Source: Meconema thalassinum (lineage: Eukaryota; Arthropoda; Insecta; Orthoptera; Tettigoniidae). From it: a stretch of 64,000 nt of DNA. This document shows, piece by piece, positions 20,649-33,519 of this stretch. Within the stretch, counting starts at the first letter, position 1; each line of letters begins with the position of its first letter. The notes under the pieces were generated by a model, which had not been told where the DNA came from, searched no databases, and saw nothing but the letters and a program-made list of their open reading frames with translations. The stretch covers positions 156,047,890-156,111,889 of the forward strand of contig OX336397.1 in the NCBI GenBank assembly GCA_946902985.2, in the 5' to 3' direction. The translations under genes and the position numbers were made by a program.

Positions 20649-21497
20649 AACAGGTCGCATACTATATATTGTGAAAAGTCGAGCGCTTTAAAACTTACCA
20701 TTTCGACAATATAAGCCTGTCAAGTTAGATTTCCAAATGTGTTGGAAATAAAGCTGAATATCATTTTAAATTGCAACGTGAAGTTGGCGAACGCTGTTCA
20801 AGTGAACAGTGGCGGAGAACTTTTAATATTGGCGCAACACATACACATTAACAGAATGACTATTATTATTCTTCAAACATTATCATTCAGCATAATTAAC
20901 ATTGTTGATATGATGAATTAAATAGTCATCCGCCAGAGACATATTCGATAACAGGAGTTAAGATACAACGATGGAGCTTCGTTAGACGACGTATTCTTGA
21001 ATACAGACGTAGTGTACGGTCCATCTTGCGCATTTTCGTCAGTCTACGAACACTAATATAACATCAATTAGCAATGGAAATATTTCATTCACCATTTATA
21101 TGAATATTTCCATAATTATATTCCAATGATGAAGCTGATACATATTTACGACGGAGAATGAAGACTTTACAGAAGAGATTTGTCAAGATGCTAGGGAAAT
21201 GTAGCCCAGCAACACAGAAGAATTTGCCAGAAGGATGTCGTTCGAGCCCAGGCGAATGTTGGTGAATTCCAGAGAGGGACGTTTCTTATTTCTGAGGTCG
21301 CAGATCCGAGGTTCGAACGCAGATCCATCTCAGTGTCTTGTACTGAGGAAACATCTAAAGTATTGTGGGAATACTTACATAGATCTTCAAGTTTTTGTCC
21401 AAATAAGGTATTAGTGTATCTCAATTGTTATATAGAGCTTGATTAGTAACATTCTGAGTCGGCGATCTTATTCCGTATTTTCAGCGATCTTATTCCA
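20229..21497. other. Gene-free G-rich domain, left part
   Basis: No gene recognised in about 1.27 kb. (AT)n lies at about 20612-20645. The plus strand has more G than C in lines I counted. The same bias resumes on the other side of the Helitron, so this may be the left part of one ancestral sequence. Confidence 0.45.
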
Positions 21498-23332
21498 TCT
21501 TTATATATATAATTCTTCGACACGTATGAATGTGACTGAACTCCTCCTAAACGCCTGGGCCGATTTTGATGAAATTTTGTATGAATGTTAGGGTGGGCCC
21601 ATGTATGGTTTAGGTTCACAATTTGACCATATAGGTGGAATTTTTGAATTTTAGAACCACAATTTACACACAAATTTAGAACCACAATATACAGTCATAA
21701 ACAGTCGTCATGGAAACCGCTAGCCTTAATGAAAAGTGATCCTTTTGGACTGTGTGTCTCTGCACGCAGAGCCACCTGGTCGCAACCTGTGCAACTACCG
21801 CCATAACATACACTCCGCCCATGGCGGAAAGTTGTGTTTTATACCAAAGGTGGCAGTGATGTCGATTCTGTTTGTCTCTGCACGTTAGAGCGTTTCAAAG
21901 TTCCGTATGCGTTCATATACCATTCATCCGATTGCGATGAAACTTGGGTGAGATGTTGAGTCCACTCCAGGGAAGGTGTTTGGCTTAGTAAATCCATTTT
22001 ACAATAGATAGCGCACGACTAGATTCAACAAATGAGTGACGACGCGCGAAGTGTTTCAAAAAGGTCCCGTATGCGTTCAAATACCATTCGTCCGATAGCG
22101 ATGAAACTTGGGTGAGACGTAGTGTACACTCCAGGGAAGGCTTCTGGCTTAGTAAATTCATTTTACTATAGGTAGCGCACGAGTAGATTCAACAAATGAG
22201 CGACGACGCACGAAGCGTTTCAATAAGGTCCCGTATGCGTTCAAATACCATTCGTCCAATTGCGATGAAACTTGGGTGAGATGTTGTGTACACCCTACGG
22301 AAGGTTTCTGGCTTAATAAATCCATTTTACAATAGGTAGCGCACGAGTAGATTCAACAAATGAGTGACGGCACGCGAATCATTTCAACAAAGTACCATAT
22401 GCGTCCATATACCATTTATCCGATTGCGATGAAACTTTGATGAATTGTTGTGTACACTTCAGTAAAGGTTTCTGGCTTAGTAAATTCATTTTACTATAGG
22501 TAGCGCACGAGTAGATTCAACAAATGTGCGATGGCGCACGAATCGTTTCAATATAGTCCTGTATGCGTTCATATACCATTTATCCGATTACGATGCAACT
22601 TTGGTGAATTGTTGTGTACACTCCAGGTAAGGTTTCTGGATTAGTAAATCCAATTTTAATAAGTAGCGCACGAGTAGATTCAACAAATGTGCGATGGCGC
22701 GTGAATCGTTTCCACAATGTCGCGTATGCGGTCATATATCATTCATCCGATTGCGATGAAACCTTGGTGAATGATTGAATACACTCCAGAGAAGGTTTCA
22801 GGCTTAGTAAATCTATTTTATAATAACCTAGATGATAGGCCCATTAAAACAACAATTATCATCATCATCATCATCATCTATTTTATAACAGGTAGCGTAT
22901 GAGTAGATTCAACAAATGAGTGACGGCACGCGAATCGTTTAAAAAAATCCCGTATACGTTCATATGTCATTCATCCGATTCCGACGAAACTTTGGTGAGT
23001 TGTTGTGTATACTTACGTGAAGCTTTCTAACTTAATGAATCAATTTCACAGTTGATAGAGCACGAGTAGATTCAACAAATGAGTGACAGCGCACGAATCA
23101 TTTAAACAAAATCCCGTATGCGTTTTATGCCATTTATCCAATTGCGATGAAACGTTGGAGAGTTTTTGTGCACGCTCCCACGAATGTTTCTAGATTAGTT
23201 AATTCATTTCAAGATAGTTTAGAGGCAGTTAACAGAAATTGAAAAAAAATATTGTGTATCCAAAAGCACTTCAAGAAACAAAGTTACAACACTTTGTTTG
23301 ATTGGCAGGACAACGTCTGCCGGGTCAGCTAG
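21498..23332 (+). mobile_element. Non-autonomous Helitron with internal minisatellite
   Basis: The 5' end is tctttatatatataattctt-cgacacg, preceded by A. The 3' end is ggcaggacaacgtctgccgg-gtcagctag followed by T, i.e. a short hairpin (ggcag/ctgcc), about ten bases, then CTAG. TC start, CTRR end, 3' hairpin and A|T insertion are Helitron hallmarks. Inside are about eight ~164-bp units (landmark tatgcgttcatataccattc, at about 21908, 22069, 22232, 22399, 22563, 22730, 22954 and 23118). There is no Rep/helicase frame, so it depends on an autonomous relative. A 52-bp insertion with a target duplication lies at 22824-22875. Confidence 0.85.
22824..22875 (+). mobile_element. 52-bp LINE 3'-end micro-insertion inside the Helitron
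   Basis: taacctagatgataggccca-ttaaaacaac followed by (atc)n, flanked by a perfect 13-bp duplication atctattttataa (22811-22823 and 22876-22888). The interrupted minisatellite unit shows the insertion-free state in its neighbours, so the boundaries are secure. The 5' arm of the hairpin is truncated compared with the copy at 659-710. Confidence 0.88.
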
Positions 23333-26300
23333 TATTTCTATATTTTCACATTTCATGTATTTCAGTGCTTTTATGTATTTTAAACTTCAGATGTGTGTTG
23401 AGATTTTTATACTTCAAGATTATTTAGAAGATGATTGCATTTCATCTATTTTTCAATTTTATTCTTCGGATCAGTTGTGGAACTAACATTAAAATTTTGT
23501 TTGAGGAATCATATTGCCTCATAGGAAACTAGTCATTTTGACTCTCGAATTTTAATAATTTCATTTAAACCAACTATTCTGACATTGGGTCAAAGCTTCA
23601 AATTAAATTCTTATTAAATTTAATTTGAGCACTTTAATGTAACATATAACTTCAAGAAAAGAAGAAACATCGAATGATCTTGTTATATCATTATTGTACA
23701 TAAACTATCGACGATCTAAGAAATACTAGTCGTTTGATAAGACCGAAGTCTTAATCCCTATGAACATTCTCTGTGTAGAGTGGAAAAACATTACGACATT
23801 GACAAACCTTTCTTATTATTTGTTAAGCTAAGAGCTTTGTTCATTTAATATGTTAGAGGAAATACCTTTTGATAGAAGATTATTCAAATCTTTGGCTAGG
23901 AATTCAAAGCTAGTTTATCCCGGTCAGGATTGAATTCTACCTGACACTATCAATTAAATGTGGGTTATTTTATGCTATTTGTGTAACATCACGTCATTTG
24001 TGTACATGATATTACAACGATAAACAATTTGTAGCTTGACAAGTGAGATGAGACAGGAGTATTATTTTTATTACATGTATTTGCGACAGACGAGTTAACA
24101 GTTAATTATCTTGTTGTGGAGTAAAATTTAGGAGGTTAATCACTACTGTCTAATATCGTTCATTACAATTGGAAGTTTCGTTTGAAGAACTTAGGCATGT
24201 ATAATTGTAGTCCAGTAGTCATGTGCAATAATACTGAGGGTCATGCCAGTATTTGAGAGAAGTTCCTACATAAGATATGTTAATAACAATTAATCCCTTT
24301 TGGTTATTGTTTAACATAGTAGATGATAATTGTTTATGCCATATATACTGTTATATGAGGATTTGTAGAGCTATGGAGTGCTCATGCGAGGGAATTCCGC
24401 ATTTTAAGGAAGTCAAAGTATTGTTGTTCTTTGATAAAAAAAAGGCTTGTATCATGATAAGAGCCGTTGTATACAAGTAGTCCAGTTCTTGTGAATTAAC
24501 GATTTAGCTGTGTTAACAGGAGGGTTTCAGCGGAAATGCAACTTGAGAAAGATTGTCTACTCATGTCTATAATACAATTATTAAATTTTATTAAACCCGA
24601 AGTTATGTAATTACGTACAGTTTACCTTAATTAGTCGACTGTATTATACCGACAGTGTAATGAAACCTATATGAGACGATGTGTAAGCAGTATATCAAAA
24701 CTACAGAACGTTAGAGAAGGATGGTTATGTGAAAAACCAGTGTACTGTTGAACCCGAGGGGGTCATGCTGACCGATATCGAACGTGGATCTCAGAGACTG
24801 TGATCTCAGCATAAAGGTTCCACCAGGGAACGAACCCGAGATCTGTTGAGGGAGTTTCATTGTAAAAACCCCTAGAGGAAAGTATATATTTAATCACTGG
24901 TGTGATTTCAGTTGATAATGACATTATTTATTAAAATAATGCAGGGAAAAGGAGCGGAATACAGCATTATTGGACTACTTGGAGTAGGCTATGCTGGACT
25001 TAGAGCACAGAAGTAGAGAGTTTGACGTTTTACTAATAGGCCCAGAATAGTAGGAGGAGACTCTTGGAGCCGTATCAATCTCGCTGACCTAGTTAAGTCG
25101 TCTGGAAGGGGTCGGGGGGTTGAATAATGACCAGGTTCTTCCCCGTTTGTGAAGGAACATGAGAGTGGGATGAGAAGATCCCAAGGAAAATCATTGATTA
25201 CTCGTAATTGGAGCAATGCAATGACATGAGAGTTGCACACAGGTGAATCTTTAGCCAGGAGACTAATTTTAGAGCCTTTAATCTGCGAAATTGACGCACA
25301 TTTAATGGAGTGCGTAGGGACACAGGATTATGGATGTTCGCGGCTGGGTTTGACGATGTCGCCAGGGATTCCCACTGAAACCGCGTCCCCAAGCCATGGG
25401 AAAAGCAATTAATATTAATTAATTGGCCGATCGATCCTTCAGCACGCAGATAGTTCTGGGATCAGTGAAGAAAAAGGAACCCGATGAGCATTGTTTCGAG
25501 ACCAGAATCACGCTGGGAGAGGAGTTGAGATAGCGCGGGAAATTTAGCTCTACTTTTTGTGTGAAACCAATATAAGGAAGTCGACCCTTGGCAGAGGTAG
25601 GCAGTTTTGAACAGACTCGAGCGCGGAACGTATGTCGGTCCGGCTCAGGAAAGGACGCTCAAACAAAGATTTGAACATTTGAGTGTTAACCATTATATTC
25701 ACCGCACATCGTAATGTACCAAGTGAGAAGATAATCATGCATGGTCATGAAATAATAAGAAGTACGGTAATCAACGAACATTATTGTGTAAAATGCGTAT
25801 TACCGAAGGCAAGGAAGGAGGCCCGGTCTTCAACTTGGGAAGCCGCGCAGTAAAACCTTTAGAAGGCTTTATTAAGGAAAGTCGTGCTGCAGGTGATGTC
25901 AGCAGTACGAACAATGGTTTGTGTTCACATAGGAAGTACCGTGTGATGTAAGTTGCAGAACTATTGAAGGTAATAAGCGGTGTAAAAATTATGTACAATG
26001 TTAAGCGCAGTGTATAATATATTGACTGGTTATACATGTCGTATTACGCTGGAATGCGCTGGGAGAAACTTTACGAAGCATTTGGTAATGTCTTAAGAAT
26101 ACCAAATAGTAACGCTCAGGACGGAAGTAAGCATATTTATGCAAAGCAGGAAGTTTACCGTAGGATTATTGATAGACTGTTGGTGAATTCCGGAGGCAGA
26201 TGAACCAGACTTTCAATCAGGAGTTGGTAGGAGCACGGAAGATGCCGTCGACGCCTGCAATTCTGATATTTTGCCGGGGAATTTCAACCAATGAAAAGTG

Positions 26301-29300
26301 TAAAAAGTGACGTGTGTTATGTATAAATCATATGTGAATATCTTTTAAATTAATGGTATAATAAGTGTCATAAAGTGTCATGTGTTTTGGAAGCAATAGC
26401 TTCTTTATAGAAATGAAAAGTGCCGTGCGGTTGGTGAGAGAAATGTATCATAAAATGTGTGTATTCAAGATGCAAATGTCGCACTAAATCTGCATATAGC
26501 AGGCGAACCGGAAGGATATAAGTGGTTGGAGCCACCATGATGAGCCTATATATGTGAGTACCCCACAAATTATGATTATGTAGAAGTATAGGCCACTGCA
26601 TGTAATGTGATTTCAGAGTTATAACGATGCCAGTAAAAATCAGTATTAGGAGGTAGACCCTCCAGGTTTAATTATTATTGTGTTGATTTAGTAGAGTTGA
26701 GATGTTGTTACATCAGTGAGTGGATTAATCGTTACCACTATTAATAATATGGCAAATCAGTTATGTAAGCGTAACGTAACGAACACGGTTGTTCGATTTT
26801 AAGATGGTTAAGTTGTGTCGGATTTTGGTAATTTGTGTCAGTAAGAATAATAATAATAATAATGAATAATAAAAGGTATGAATGAATACATCAGGAAAAA
26901 TGTGGTAAGCAAGAAATATTTATGCTAATTGGAAGACTTATCGATCTAAGCAGTAAGATTATACAGTAAGATTACATTAAGGGATTGAGAAAAGAGTTTA
27001 AGATTGAATATATTGTATTAATGGGAATATAATTATGCAAGGAAATGGAAAAGCTTTCTAGTGAATTGAATTTGCAGCTCGTGTAAATGCTTATAGAGTA
27101 ATTGATAGATTTCTCTTAATAATTATAGGACGAAGATTATAACATTAGGTCATGGAACCAGGTATTCTATTCGACGTATGAAATCTCGTATGCCGTGGGT
27201 ATACTGGGATATGTGCTTTGTGCCAGAGTGTAATTAGTGTTGGACCTTAACTCTGATGATGGATATGGAATGTTCCGGGTTCGAATCCTGTGATAGGTGA
27301 GAGGAGAACGTTGGACACCTCTGCATTCTATCTGATCGCCCGAGAACTTATTATTGAGTGATTCGGCTCTTGTGAAGCGAATCTTATGACGGCAGCATGT
27401 GGGCTGACCGCAGCATTTATTTAAGATACCGGTTATCCTACTAGACCACTGTTTTATGAATCTCGTGCCTTCATGTTGAAATGGACCGATTTGGTGCCAG
27501 TTATTATTATATCCTCAGGGTAGGAATAAATGTTAAAGCTCATCCAATACCTATTTGCATAATATTCAGTTTAAATCCATTGGGATATGTGTGTCACTGT
27601 GACCACGGTATTGTCTTTACAAAACGTAATACTGCTTGGGGAGATGAAGTCCAGGAATCAGGGAGACAAGGGTCGGTTTACAGCTGTGAACAACCCCTAC
27701 TCCGTTCCATTGTATACATACAGCTCCAAGGGGCTGGGTCGCTAAACGTACCATGAAGGCTAGCGTTTGAGAGGAAAGATTTAAGACCTTGCTTGCATTG
27801 AAAGAAACATTGTTAGAGTGAGTAATGAAGTCATGTGGTTTAAGAACACATTGGTAATTACAGATCACCCTGATGGTTCATGATTTTAGCAATCTAACGA
27901 ATGGTTGGAAGTTGAATTTGTTACTGTCATTGACACCTTTTTCAGAAGTTGGTTACTAACGCCACAGGCTACGCGCGCAAGGGTAGTTTAATAGTACCGT
28001 CTGACACAGCGTTAACTAAAGTTTTAAGATGAAATCAGAACGGCATGCAGTGGAGCTATATAAATAGGGAGAAGTGTAGGGGTAGCTTACAGAATTATGG
28101 AGTTGCACGTAGATTGTTGTGCAACACCTGAATAGGCTAATGCATGTAAAGCATTTGGTGGAAAGAGAAAGATCAAACACACACGGCACACATAATTGTC
28201 AAATTAAGACGAGGTTTAAGAAATAAGTAATTTTGTGAAATTAAAGAAGTCACATTGGATGACAGAAGAATTAAAGTACAATTTGTTTATGAAGTTGTAT
28301 GTGCATCAGCGCACTAGAGTGAATTGTAAAGTTGATATAAGGGTAAAGGGTTGAGTTATGATATGATTTTATTATGATAATATTATGTTAATATTAGCGG
28401 ATTGTGGAAGTAATATTTTTGTTTGATTTTGTTTTATGTTTGTTGGGATTGTTTTATTTGTTTGACGCCATGATTTTATTACTGAATTAAAGTCTTAGAA
28501 TAGAGTTGTGCCTTATCATTGTAGAGTTGATACCTTTAAGTTTCAAATCCAAAGTATGCAACTGCTCAATGGGGGAACGGTACACGCCCGAGTCCTGATG
28601 CTAGCTGGAGGCGGAAGCATATTTTCCATGGAGATTACTCACATGGGTACACTGTATATATTTAGTTAAGAATTATATTGCAACCGAGAAGTTAGAATCT
28701 CGAAAGTGTCGCTTTAGCAACACTAGATAATGGATATTATTATAAATATATTACATGTAAATAATTTTTGAGGAAATGATTTAATTAGTTAAATAGCCTA
28801 ATTTAGTAGGATTTATTAATCAATTGTTTTGGAACAGTGTGTGTTTATGAGCGGATGTTTTGGGAATGAATGATTATTCATTGTTAAGAGAAAATGTGGA
28901 ACCGAATTGGTCTAGAACAATTGCGGGGTGCGAATGATAGAGTGTATAAAAATTTTAGAATGATTGTTTAAGAAACAGAGTAGTTATATGAACTTTTGTA
29001 AGATCTAAATTTTAATTTTTACGTGTTTTTATAAACGCACACACAAGCAGTCTCTCTGTGGGCTAGCGAAAATGATTCACCGTTAGCATTGGAGAGCGAT
29101 GACATAATATAAACAGGTGTACTCCCACCGCCTTCTATATAAAATGTAAACCAGTTTCGAGTACGGCGTGGTGCCGGTATTTCATTGATGAAACAAAGTT
29201 ACTGCACGTGCGTTCTCAAACGCAGGCTTGTGAATTAAACCATGTGTCTGGAATGCCATTAAGAGACTTCATTAAACGTTTTTATATTTACGCAGTGTAG

Positions 29301-29495
29301 GCCCAGAACAAGCCAAGATTTATGCTCATAATTTTTAATACATCATTGTAGTAAGATGTAGAGTTGATAGGAGGTGTGAATGTTTGCGTGTTTTTAATTT
29401 TAATTTCTATTGTTAAATTCGTTTATTGTTATTTTGTTTATACTAGATTAGTTTACCCTATTGTTAATACATTTTATTCAGATTGTTTTCCATTG
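23333..29495. other. Gene-free, G-rich and C-poor 6-kb domain
   Basis: Over 6 kb without a recognisable domain in any frame. Short open frames (for example 24989-25240, 27481-27756) have no motif. In lines I counted, G exceeds C two- to five-fold on the plus strand (such as around 26341, 28261, 28801, 29341). A B-box-like ggttcgaatcc at about 27280 may mark an old SINE. It could be a very old retroelement, a long non-coding transcription unit or the intron of a gene outside the window; I cannot tell. Confidence 0.4.
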
Positions 29496-29499
29496 TTGT

Positions 29500-29866
29500 T
29501 GGAGTGTGATTCATTTTAAATATAAGGAGAAGAATATTGTGGATGTAGTGTAGGCGAAGCTGAATTCCCAGTCCCCGAGAGGTAAGTAAAGGTGAGTGCC
29601 CGTGTAGTTGGTTGTTGATCCACAATATTCTGGTAACTGCTGTCTGTAAATCCCTAAAGGCCATGTTGGAAGCGATTTCTAATGTAGTATATGCCGGTGC
29701 AGTTAGAAATAGGCAATCCAGCGGGGGCAATGGATATTCCAACAGGATCCTTTCCAGATTATCGGGTACAATACCACTTTTCAAATTTCGTGGCAGAGCA
29801 TAAAATCGAACCCAGGACCTCCGGGGCGGCAGCTAACCATGCTGACTGCTACGCTACGCAGGCGAC
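29500..29866 (-). mobile_element. tRNA-derived SINE head and body, reverse
   Basis: Minus strand begins gcgtagcgtagcagtcagca-tggttagctgcc, with a B-box-like gggttcgattttatgctctg and then ccacgaaatttgaaaagtgg. The rest (gcctatttctaactgcacc, gggactgggaattcagc) runs to about 29500. The head resembles type F SINEs, whose start is missing at 17610-18005. The 3' boundary is uncertain. Confidence 0.55.
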
Positions 29867-30117
29867 GTCATAGATTCATGGCATGTAAAAGAACCTACCA
29901 CTAGAATTGGTAGTGTGTAGCCATTTTCTGATTATATTTGGCTAGTTGGAAACGCTCTAACACGAGCCAACGTTCGCCGCTAGGTGTTAGTGACAGTAGC
30001 ATCTAGTAGCCGAAGTTGCAGCTACTTGAAATTGAACTTGTTGGGAGCCCTCGGCGCTCAATTAAAATACCCTGCTACGGCCATTGGCTGCGATTCAAAT
30101 GTAATTAAGCTAACTGA
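29867..30117 (+). mobile_element. SINE type B body, head missing
   Basis: gtcatagattcatggcatgt-aaaagaacctaccac, then a segment like gctaggtgttagtgacagtagc and agctacttgaaattgaact follow the order of the type B body at 1735-1960. The usual head is replaced by the reverse SINE at 29500-29866. Confidence 0.55.
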
Positions 30118-30118
30118 C

Positions 30119-30125
30119 ACTAGAG

Positions 30126-30178
<53 letters not shown>
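30119..30178. repeat. (GA)n microsatellite
   Basis: About 50 bp of uninterrupted gagaga following ctagagagagg. Confidence 0.97.
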
Positions 30179-30180
<2 letters not shown>

Positions 30181-30229
30181 AAAAGTCAGTGGATACTGAG
30201 GACCGATGAACTTGAAAGGAATCAAGGGA

Positions 30230-30772
30230 AGAGGCTTGATTATAAATCAGTGGGAAATGGGAAAACAACCAGTGATGGACGAAGCAAAGAATATATAAAA
30301 ATTAGGTTAGCTCAGATAAGGAAAGAATTTCTACATTAAATGAATCTGTTAACATCGAATATAGATTTAAGTATTAGGTAGTCTATTTTTGAAAGCCTTT
30401 GTGTGGAGCGTGGTGCACTATGGAAGTGAAACTTGGACTGTTGGTTCAGCAAAAAGGAGCATAATTGAAGCATTTGAAATGTGGTGTTACAGGAGAATGA
30501 TGAAGATCAGATGGGTAGATAGGGTTACCAACGAAGAGGTATTAAGACGAGTGGGAGAGGAGAGATGTTTCTGGCGACTGCTAATGAAGAGAAGAGATAG
30601 GTTGGTAGGACACATATTAAGACACCCAGGAATAGTAAGATTAGTTATGGAAAGAAGGCTCGTGGACAAGAACTGTAGAGGTAGACCAAGGTTAGAATAG
30701 ATGTAGGACAGGGAGACATGGAGAGCAGCATCAAACCAGTTAAGATACTGAAGACTCAAACAACAACAAAAA
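30230..30772 (+). pseudogene. Family R LINE 3' end
   Basis: Plus strand: ataaccagtgatggacgaag-like start (30260-30290), SKEYIKIRLAQIRKEF-like remnant, then an open frame 30389-30700 with FVWSVVHYGSETWTVGSA, IEAFEMWCYRRMMKIRW, EEVLRRVGEERCFWRLLMKR, GHILRHPGIVRLV and CRGRPRLE. A stop follows immediately. A deletion removes the usual 'VGCGSYAEMKRLAQD' segment, and the tail with gactcaaacaacaacaaaaac ends the copy. It is a non-functional C-terminal fragment. Confidence 0.87.
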
Positions 30773-31479
30773 CAGACATCTCTGATCGAGAGCTCCGCAG
30801 CCCATGGTCTTTTCTTCCCCTCTTACATTAGTGGTTTGATCCCTTCAAAATCAGGGCTCGGATACCTTTGGTGTAGGTAGAGGACAAGAGAGACCCTGGG
30901 GTGTCCCGTCACCTTGCGACGAGCTCACCTGGCGGCCAGCTAAAATGAATAAAGTCACGATCAATACTCATTTATCATGTCCTACATACATTCAGTTTTT
31001 ATCTCTGTCATCCATTGTAATGAGTTTCTGTATGTTATATAATAGATGGCAGCAGCAGCAGCAGCGGCACGGTTTCAAACCATTTATTTAGGATTGAAAG
31101 TGCTGCCCGACACGTGGATGAAACATATTAATGAGTATTTATAACGATTATTGTACGAGTAAGAGTCAGAACCGTGTCACCTGTCACCGGGACAAGAATA
31201 ATGCGTGCCTGCCTTCAGCACACTGTGCACCCATACACCTACCTACCCTCTGGCCTCGTTAAATATCTCACCCTTGGGCACCAGAATGGATATTGTACAT
31301 GAATAATTTTGAGACTTCGTCCTCCGAGCTAACGTTTACCAGATTACAAAGAAATGTCGTGAGAAATGTCAGCCTGTACGGTTTCTTGGGTGGAACTAAC
31401 GGTTGTATCACATAGCAGCAACGATATGCTGCTCTGAAGTTCTCCTTCCGATGCTCCATCTCTCCCCTATATGTCTAGA
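30773..31479. other. No recognisable gene
   Basis: About 700 bp. A short (CAG)n run lies near 31048-31066. The minus-strand frame at 31268-31459 runs into the adjacent satellite and has no motif. Confidence 0.4.
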
Positions 31480-32690
31480 GTCACGCTATATTAATAGCTC
31501 AAACAGCATGGCGCTTTGAATTTCTCCTCTCGATGCTCCAGCTCGCCCCTCACCTACATGTGTTGAGTCTCGCCATGTTAACAGCTGATACACTGAGGTG
31601 ATTTGAATTTCTCCTCCCGATGCCCCACCTTTCCCCTCTTCTATATGTGTTGAGACACGTTATGCTAACAGGTAATACAGTGTGGCGCTTTGAATTTATC
31701 CTATTGTTATCCCACCTATCCCCTCCTCTACATGTGTTGAGTCTCGCTATGTTAACAGATAATAGATAGGGTGTGGCACTTTGAATTTCTCCTTCCGATG
31801 CCCCACCTCTCCCCTCCTCTGTGTTGAGCCACGCTATGCTAACAGGTAATACAGTGTGGCACTTTGAATTTCTCCTATTGTTATCCCACCTATCCCCTCC
31901 TCTGCATCTGTTGTGTCTCGCCATGTTAACAGATGATATATCCAGTGTGGCACTTTGAATTTCTCCTTCCGATGCCCCACCTCTCCCCTCCTCTGTGTTG
32001 AGCCACGCTATGCTAACAGGTAATACAGTGTGGCACTTTGAATTTCTCCTATTGTTATCCCACCTATCCCCTCCTCTGCATCTGTTGTGTCTCGCCATGT
32101 TAACAGATGATATATACAGTGTGGCACTTTGAATTTCTCCTTCCGATGCCCCACCTCTCCCCTCCTCTGTGTTGAGCCACGCTATGCTAACAGGTAATAC
32201 AGTGTGGTGCTTTGAATTTCTTCTGCTGTTATCCCACCTATCCCCTCCTCTACATGTGTTGGGTCTCGCCATGTTAACAGATGATAGATATGTGTGGCAC
32301 TTTGAATTTCTCCTTCCGATGCTCCACCTCTCCTCTCCCCTGTGTTGAGCCACGCTATGCTAACAGGTAATACAGTGTGGCGCTTTGAATTTATCCTCCC
32401 GATGCTCCACCTTTCCCCTCCTCTACATGTGTTGAGCCACGCTATACTAACAGGTGATACAGTTTGGCACTTTGAATTTCTCCTCCCGATGCCCCACCTT
32501 TCCCCCTCCTCTACATGTGTTGAGCCACGCTATACTAACAGCTGATACAGTGTGGCGCTTTGAATTTCTCCTCCCGATGCCCCACCTTTCCCATCCTCTA
32601 CATGTGTTGAGCCACGCTATACTAACAGGTGATACAGTGTGGCACTTTGAATTTCTTCTCCCAATGCTCCACATCTCCGATACAGAAATT
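31480..32690. repeat. Satellite of ~86-bp monomers, partly 174-bp dimers
   Basis: Monomers share tgtggcactttgaatttctc, ctcccgatgccccacctct, cccctcctct and ccacgctatgctaacaggt. From about 31740 to 32300 two monomer variants alternate as a ~174-bp dimer. Because 174 is divisible by three, the minus strand stays open for 267 codons (31550-32353) with a 58-residue repeat containing GGDRWDNNRRNSKCHTVLP. I regard the frame as a by-product. The right part (32340-32690) has simple monomers. Confidence 0.92.
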
Positions 32691-33227
32691 ATACAAATGA
32701 ACAACGGTTAGACATGTGCGGATACGAAAATATTGATGACTGATCCTCTCTTACATGATTGGCAATATTTAGCTAATGAATTCTCCGCAGGTTATTTTAA
32801 GTCATCGTGTATATACTTCTCTTTGCAGACGTCGTATTGTAGACATTGTCGACATCTCCAGATGACCCCTGATAAACAGTGTCCATGAAGGTGCAGTGGA
32901 AGAGACGATTGGATGGATTACAATGGCACGCAAGAAGAAGAATAGTTGTATGAATACGAACGAGTTAAGATTGATGTATCCGCAGAGATTCCCAGCCATT
33001 ACTTTCTTACCCGCAGCCGAGAAGTGTTCCCGATCGATTGGGGGAAAGCTAATTATCAGAATGAGTTCCAAGTTGGTGTAAACCATTACTCAATGCTCCA
33101 TGACAAAGTGTGCGCCATGCATCACGTGCGCTTATTAGGTTAAAAGAAACAGCTTGTATTCATCCAACAACAGCCCATGTATCTTGTATTCCCATGGTGC
33201 ACTCCATCGGAAGATACATTTCACGAC
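32691..33227. other. No recognisable gene
   Basis: About 540 bp. Short overlapping frames (32802-33086, 32896-33081, 32946-33143) lie on both strands, none with a motif I recognise. Confidence 0.4.
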
Positions 33228-33345
33228 CTTATGACTACTGAGTTTCTTAAGAATGCTCAAAATTATTTGTAGCGTATAGAGGATAAGTGCTCCAATCTCA
33301 GCACGTTTCTATTCACGATATTGTTTACACATGGGCGTTTACAAG
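33228..33345 (+). repeat. Dispersed ~120-bp repeat E (copy 2)
   Basis: gaccttatgactactgagtt-tcttaagaatgctcaaaat, gtagcgtatagaggataagtg and atctcagcacgtttctattc match 14450-14570. The shared block starts at 'gaccttatgactactgag' and ends near 'cgatattgtttacac'. Confidence 0.7.
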
Positions 33346-33519
33346 AAACAAATAAATTCGTTACGGAACAAATATCACGTAACTAAGAGCTTGTGTTGTT
33401 ATAACAACGTATAGATGACGCTACTGACACTGGTTGTGAAACTGATGACGCTGATATTCCAGATACACCCCAGCCCGGAGAAACACAGTATGTCATCGTC
33501 ATCAACTAGAACAGTTTAC

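Noticed and set aside
27240..27300. A SINE based on ggttcgaatcc at about 27280
   Set aside because: No convincing A box at the right distance and no second copy in the window.
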